Shown in pieces: positions 5,859 to 8,407 of a DNA stretch of 8,407 bases. The notes under the pieces were generated by a model. That model was not told the origin of the DNA. It saw only the letters and a list, made by a program, of their open reading frames with translations, and searched no databases. This DNA is from an uncultured Candidatus Melainabacteria bacterium. GTDB lineage: Bacteria > Cyanobacteriota > Vampirovibrionia > Gastranaerophilales > Gastranaerophilaceae. The translations under genes and the position numbers were made by a program. Location of the stretch: NCBI GenBank assembly GCA_937895785.1, contig CALBKW010000106.1:1-8407 (forward strand), given 5' to 3'. The first letter of the stretch is position 1. Each line of letters starts with the position of its first letter.

Positions 5859-5886
5859 ATTTTATATTTATTTAGAAAAAAATCAA
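5859..5886 (-). promoter_or_regulatory. Candidate sigma-70 promoter of the exported-protein gene
   Basis: Read leftward: TTGATT (plus 5881-5886), 16 bases, TAAAAT (plus 5859-5864), a 4/6 and 5/6 match. Transcription would start about 17 bases before the ATG. The region is very AT-rich, so other -10 boxes are possible. Confidence 0.45.
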
Positions 5887-5911
5887 AAAGGTTACAATTG
5901 TTTAAGTTTGT

Positions 5912-5940
5912 TTGACAAGGGTAATTAAAAGTCATACAAT
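5912..5940 (+). promoter_or_regulatory. Strong sigma-70 promoter of the pilin-like operon
   Basis: A consensus -35 TTGACA (5912-5917), 17-base spacer, then TACAAT (5935-5940), a 5/6 -10. The expected start of transcription is near 5947, about 22 bases before the TTG start codon at 5969. The TTG at 5912 that could begin a longer frame is part of the -35 box and so cannot be translated from this promoter. Confidence 0.88.
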
Positions 5941-5968
5941 TTCATTAATAAGAAAAGGAACTAAGATT

Positions 5969-6649
5969 TTGATTAATAAGTTTAAAAAAGCGTTTACAAT
6001 GGCAGAAGTATTGATGGTTTTGGCAGTAATTGGTGTCGTAGCCGCAATTACATTGCCAAGATTGTCAGATAATGTTGATGAGCAAGCTCTTGTTGCTGCA
6101 ACAAAAAAAGCTTATTCTGATTTAGATATAGCTTACGAGTCAATGGTTGCCCGTTATGGAGAACCTGATTGGTTATTAGATACAGATGATGAAAAAGTTG
6201 CTGCTGAATTGTTGAAAAACAGATTAAAAGACTCTTTAGATGTTGAGTCCGATTGTGGTGATTCAAATTCAATTTGTATGCCAACATCATACTCGGAGGC
6301 TTATTACTTAAAACTTAAAAGTGGTATGGGGTTAGCTATTACCGCAAAAAATGATATAGATTCAAGTTGTTCAACTAGTGATGATAAATATTATCCTTGC
6401 ACATTTGGTGAAATTATTGTAGATGTAAATGGTCCAGATAAAGGTCCAAATCAATCAGGGTACGACATTTTTCAATTTAAATTAAGTAATAATGGTGTAG
6501 AACCAGAAGGTTTGTCTTGTTCTTTTGGTGTTTATATTTATAGTAGTGGATTAGATAGAAATACTGCCTGGGCAATTAAAGCAGGTAATTTGGATTATAC
6601 AAAATGCTTTAGTGATTTAAGCTGGGCAAACAAAAGATCTTGTAATTAA
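5969..6649 (+). CDS. Type IV pilin-like / type II secretion pseudopilin, TTG start
   Basis: 226 residues from TTG. The short basic leader MINKFKKA is followed by the class III cleavage/methylation motif FTMAEVLMVLAVIG (9-22), with the conserved Glu at +5 of the mature protein, and a hydrophobic helix to about residue 30. This is the N-terminus of type IV pilins and GspG-like pseudopilins, processed by prepilin peptidase and assembled into a fibre. The periplasmic part carries VDVNGPDKGPNQSGYDIF (151-168), possibly a metal-binding loop, and a tail WAIKAGNLDYTKC...SCN (201-226) with a likely Cys213-Cys225 disulphide. Seven cysteines in all. TTG was chosen because AAGGAA lies eight bases upstream and the leader then matches the downstream paralogue; upstream codons fall in the promoter. 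Position -1 is Ala, not the usual Gly. First gene of a two-gene operon, with 17 bases to the next. Exact role (pilus or secretion) is not resolvable. Confidence 0.9.
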   Translation: MINKFKKAFTMAEVLMVLAVIGVVAAITLPRLSDNVDEQALVAATKKAYSDLDIAYESMVARYGEPDWLLDTDDEKVAAELLKNRLKDSLDVESDCGDSNSICMPTSYSEAYYLKLKSGMGLAITAKNDIDSSCSTSDDKYYPCTFGEIIVDVNGPDKGPNQSGYDIFQFKLSNNGVEPEGLSCSFGVYIYSSGLDRNTAWAIKAGNLDYTKCFSDLSWANKRSCN

Positions 6650-6666
6650 TAAAGAGGTAAATAATT

Positions 6667-7320
6667 ATGTTTAATAAATTAAAAGCGTTTACAATGGCAG
6701 AGGTCTTGATGGTACTAGGTATCATTGGTGTCGTTGCTGCAATCACAATTCCAAACTTGAAAGACAATGCTGATGAACAAGTTTATGTAGCAAAAGCTTC
6801 AAAAGTTTATTCAGAAATGGAAACAGCCTTTTCTCGTGCAAGTATGAAATACGGTGATGTAAACGATTGGTCAGGTATTGATAACAATACAATCGGTACG
6901 GCAATTGGCGGTAAAATGGCAAAATACTTAGATGGAACCGTATGTGGAACGGGTGCAAATGCAAAATGTTGGACTGATGGAACGTCAGCAATTAATAGTG
7001 CATACAAGATTACCCTAAAAGATGGTGCTGCTGTTTCTTTTTTTAATGATTTAACAGTTGCTAATTTTGCAGGAAATGCTTTAAGAGTTTTGGTTGATTT
7101 AGACGGCACAGGAAAAGGGGCTGATACATTAGGTATCGATCAATTCAATATGTATATATTGTCTAATTCAACAATGAGTGATGGCTCACATGCTGTTTCT
7201 GAAGGAGATGAACCTGATACTACATCTTATTTGGGATGGGTAATTAAGTATGGAAATCAAGACTATAACAGATGTGTTTCAAATTTAGAATGGTATTCAG
7301 AAAACACATCATGTAATTAA
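6667..7320 (+). CDS. Type IV pilin-like / type II secretion pseudopilin, second paralogue
   Basis: 217 residues. Leader MFNKLKA, cleavage/methylation motif FTMAEVLMVLGIIG (8-21) with Glu at +5, then a hydrophobic helix ending AAITIPNL. The soluble domain has VDLDGTGKGADTLGIDQF (143-160), equivalent to the VDVNG...DIF loop of the gene before it, and the tail GWVIKYGNQDYNRC...SCN (190-217), where Cys203 and Cys216 probably pair. Cys93 and Cys101 form another likely pair. The middles of the two proteins have diverged strongly while both ends are kept, as expected of subunits sharing one assembly machine but differing on the surface. Ribosome site AAGAGGT (6651-6657). It shares the upstream promoter and ends at a powerful terminator. 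No ATPase, platform or prepilin peptidase gene is in the window, so the machinery is encoded elsewhere. Confidence 0.92.
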   Translation: MFNKLKAFTMAEVLMVLGIIGVVAAITIPNLKDNADEQVYVAKASKVYSEMETAFSRASMKYGDVNDWSGIDNNTIGTAIGGKMAKYLDGTVCGTGANAKCWTDGTSAINSAYKITLKDGAAVSFFNDLTVANFAGNALRVLVDLDGTGKGADTLGIDQFNMYILSNSTMSDGSHAVSEGDEPDTTSYLGWVIKYGNQDYNRCVSNLEWYSENTSCN

Positions 7321-7341
7321 TTTATAGATTTAATAAACTTT

Positions 7342-7386
7342 AAAGGGCTGAAGTGCATGTTACACATGCACTTCAGCCCTTTTTTT
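7342..7386 (+). terminator. Intrinsic terminator of the pilin-like operon
   Basis: A perfect 19-bp stem (7342-7360 with 7364-7382) with a 3-base loop and seven Ts (7380-7386). It starts 21 bases after the stop codon. It is among the strongest hairpins in the window. Confidence 0.95.
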
Positions 7387-7418
7387 GACAAAGCTGAAAA
7401 CCTCATTATATATATAAT
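7385..7418 (+). promoter_or_regulatory. Candidate promoter of the small unknown gene, fused to the terminator T run
   Basis: TTGACA (7385-7390) uses the last two Ts of the preceding terminator. A TATATATAAT stretch follows; TATATA (7409-7414) gives an 18-base spacer, whereas the perfect TATAAT (7413-7418) would be 22 bases away. The -10 assignment is therefore uncertain. Confidence 0.5.
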
Positions 7419-7536
7419 ATGGACGGTTTGTTAACAAAACTTAATAAAAGTAAAACAAAAAAGGCAATTTTTTATGGAAGAAATACTTTATAAAAGAGTA
7501 AGAGATAACAAAGAGATTTTAAAGAGAGGATTTCAA

Positions 7537-7740
7537 ATGAAAGAACAAGAATTAAACACTATGATGTCAGTTGTAACAGACCCAATCAACAATGTTTATA
7601 GAGTTCATAATTATGCTGAAGCTGAAGAAATCCGTCGTATGTGCAGAGTTTTTGAAATCTCAAATTCTCAACAAAACAAACACAAAATGTTGGCTATCAA
7701 AAACATGGCTACAATGAAATTAGTTTTGAGCAACAACTAA
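7537..7740 (+). CDS. Small protein of unknown function (67 aa; alternative start at 7474)
   Basis: I do not recognise this protein. From the ATG at 7537 it is 67 residues (MKEQELNTMMSVVTDPIN...), soluble and with no signal peptide. EAEEIRRMCRVFEI and NKHKMLAIKNMATMKLVL look helical; there is one Cys. An in-frame ATG at 7474 would give 88 residues. I prefer 7537 because GAGAGGA (7524-7530) lies six bases before it, while 7474 has only a weak AAGG. Codons also change there: the upstream 21 use ATA, GAG and AAG, whereas the rest uses ATC, AAC and GAA like the well-expressed neighbours. It is flanked by a strong terminator upstream and its own terminator, so it is probably a single-gene transcript. 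The codon choice and ribosome site suggest real, fairly strong expression. Confidence 0.7.
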   Translation: MKEQELNTMMSVVTDPINNVYRVHNYAEAEEIRRMCRVFEISNSQQNKHKMLAIKNMATMKLVLSNN

Positions 7741-7752
7741 TTAATTAAAAAG

Positions 7753-7785
7753 TAAATTAAACCGAAACGAGGTAAGTTTAATTTA
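7753..7785. other. AT-rich hairpin after the small gene
   Basis: TAAATTAAAC (7753-7762) pairs perfectly with GTTTAATTTA (7776-7785) around a 13-base loop. The loop's CGAGG (7768-7772) can instead pair with CCTCG at 7820-7824, so two folds compete. No T run follows directly. Confidence 0.4.
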
Positions 7786-7836
7786 TAACAAAGATTTTTT
7801 ATACTCTCTCTCTTAATATCCTCGTGTTTATTTAAT

Positions 7837-7864
7837 GTCTGCCAATTCTATTGACAGACTTTTT
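7837..7864 (+). terminator. Intrinsic terminator of the small unknown gene
   Basis: GTCTGCCAA (7837-7845) pairs with TTGACAGAC (7851-7859) with one mismatch and a 5-base loop, followed by five Ts. It lies about 97 bases past the stop. Confidence 0.72.
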
Positions 7865-7893
7865 GTTATGTAAAAAAGATATCTTAGTTTCAA

Positions 7894-8012
7894 TGTCATG
7901 CTGAACTTGTTTCAGCATCTTATAAACTGTCCGATATCACATTAAAATTAGTAAGATTCCGGATAACTACCTTGATTTTACTATTTACTAATCCCAACGT
8001 TACGGAATGACA
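7894..8012. repeat. Composite hairpin repeat element bounded by TGTCAT/ATGACA
   Basis: A 119-bp unit starting TGTCATGCTGAA and ending CGGAATGACA, so its outer six bases form an inverted repeat. The left half (7894-7920) folds as ATGCTGAA/TTCAGCAT (8 bp, 5-base loop) and is the intact version of the copy split at 3641-3802. The right half pairs ATTCCG (7956-7961) with CGGAAT (8003-8008) and encloses ATTAGTAA (7947-7954) opposite TTACTAAT (7985-7992) as an alternative stem. Confidence 0.7.
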
Positions 8013-8064
8013 TAGAGCAATGTAGGTTGTGGTTTCTACCCCAACAAAAAGTTATTATATAAAC

Positions 8065-8098
8065 AAAAGGCGTGGAATTTGAAAAATTCCGCGCCTTT
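8065..8098 (-). terminator. Intrinsic terminator of nifJ
   Basis: A 15-pair hairpin (8066-8080 with 8084-8098), GGCG.GGAATTT against AAATTCCGCGCC, loop of three, with a T-rich minus-strand tail (plus A run 8065-8068). Position 8073/8091 is a U-G pair on the plus strand but a mismatch on the minus. It lies 28 bases past the nifJ stop and closely resembles the hairpin at 4988-5022. Confidence 0.82.
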
Positions 8099-8126
8099 GT
8101 TGTTATATATTAATCTAAAAGATTAA

Positions 8127-8407
8127 TTACATTAATTCACCAACTGATTTGTAAACAGCCATACGTTTTGCTGCATCAGCTTCAGATTGTTCATACAATG
8201 CTTCAGCGTGTTCAGGGTTAGTTTTCATTAATGATTTATAACGACCTTCGCTTCTGATGAAGTCTTGGTAGTTTCCTTTTGGATCCTTAGCATCCCAAGT
8301 GAATGGGTGTTCAGGATTTGCAGGATTGTATCTGTATAGTGGGAAGTAACCAGCTTCAACAGCACGTTTTTGTTCTGTTTGAGTTTTGCTCATGTCGATA
8401 CCGTGTG
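8127..8407 (-). CDS. nifJ: Pyruvate:ferredoxin (flavodoxin) oxidoreductase, C-terminal end only
   Basis: Last 92 residues of an enzyme that is usually about 1,170-1,200 long. It converts pyruvate and CoA to acetyl-CoA and CO2 with reduced ferredoxin or flavodoxin, in the cytoplasm of anaerobes. The frame is open to the window edge: HGID precedes the Met that could be mistaken for a start. Recognisable family features are HGIDMSKTQTEQKRAVEAGY, then FPLYRYNP, the short acidic linker with PFTWDAKDPKGNYQDF, and RYKSLMKTNPEHAEALYEQSE near the end. This tail packs on the thiamine-diphosphate domain in the single-chain homodimeric form of the enzyme, so the single-polypeptide (NifJ) type is indicated, not the four-subunit type. 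The catalytic and iron-sulphur domains are outside the window. It ends with TAA and a terminator 28 bases on. Confidence 0.93.
   Translation of the reverse strand, partial: HGIDMSKTQTEQKRAVEAGYFPLYRYNPANPEHPFTWDAKDPKGNYQDFIRSEGRYKSLMKTNPEHAEALYEQSEADAAKRMAVYKSVGELM

Larger units (their letters stand above)
7741..8126. other. Intergenic region between the small gene and nifJ (386 bp)
   Basis: Holds an AT-rich hairpin, the small gene's terminator, an AAGATATCTT palindrome (7876-7885), a composite repeat (7894-8012) and the nifJ terminator. I see no gene in it on either strand. Confidence 0.75.

Noticed and set aside
5912..5968. Extra 19 N-terminal residues on the first pilin-like protein
   Set aside because: They overlap a consensus promoter and lack a ribosome site; the TTG at 5969 has one and gives a normal leader.
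7474..7536. Upstream 21 codons of the small unknown gene
   Set aside because: Weak ribosome site and codon use unlike the rest of the gene; kept only as an alternative start.
8391..8393. ATG as the start of an 88-residue protein on the minus strand
   Set aside because: The frame continues to the window edge with HGID, which belongs to the pyruvate:ferredoxin oxidoreductase tail.

Overview
The window is AT-rich bacterial DNA. It is probably from the gut lineage Gastranaerophilales (class Vampirovibrionia, 'Melainabacteria'). The best clue is a pair of type IV pilin-like proteins starting MINKFKKA|FTMAEVLMVL and MFNKLKA|FTMAEVLMVL, with a shared GWVIKxGNxDY...C...SCN tail, a style I associate with that group. 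Anaerobic energy genes (a membrane pyrophosphatase and a pyruvate:ferredoxin oxidoreductase) and intergenic hairpin repeats fit this. The taxonomic call is inference and was not searched.

Layout. (1) 1-2252 (+): a proton-pumping membrane pyrophosphatase. Its reading frame is open to the left edge, so the 5' end is missing and the ATG at 60 is internal. A strong terminator follows. (2) 2253-2595: a short repeat, a second terminator, and the promoter/leader of flagellin 1. (3) 2596-3471 (+) and 3969-4832 (-): two short flagellin genes facing each other, each with its own terminator, separated by a 213-bp GC-richer composite repeat. Flagellin 2 has a near-perfect sigma-28 promoter; the flagellin 1 promoter is a poor match. 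(4) 4833-5148: the flagellin 2 promoter, a terminator for the next gene, and another repeat copy. (5) 5149-5835 (-): an exported protein of unknown function. (6) 5969-7320 (+): a two-gene pilin-like operon driven by a textbook TTGACA-N17-TACAAT promoter, with a TTG start for the first gene and a 19-bp-stem terminator at the end. (7) 7537-7740 (+): a small unknown protein. (8) 7741-8126: its terminator, a second composite repeat and the nifJ terminator. (9) 8127-8407 (-): the C-terminal end of pyruvate:ferredoxin (flavodoxin) oxidoreductase.

Biologically the window combines anaerobic energy conservation (pyruvate oxidation and pyrophosphate-driven ion pumping) with surface structures (flagellar filament, pilin-like proteins and an exported protein). 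I see no mobile-element gene, phage gene, CRISPR array, tRNA or rRNA. The most unusual content is intergenic. There is a family of GTCA...TGAC-bounded hairpin repeats with co-varying stems; one copy looks split by a 6-bp-duplicating insertion, and copies flank both flagellin genes. The flagellin leaders also carry possible post-transcriptional signals.
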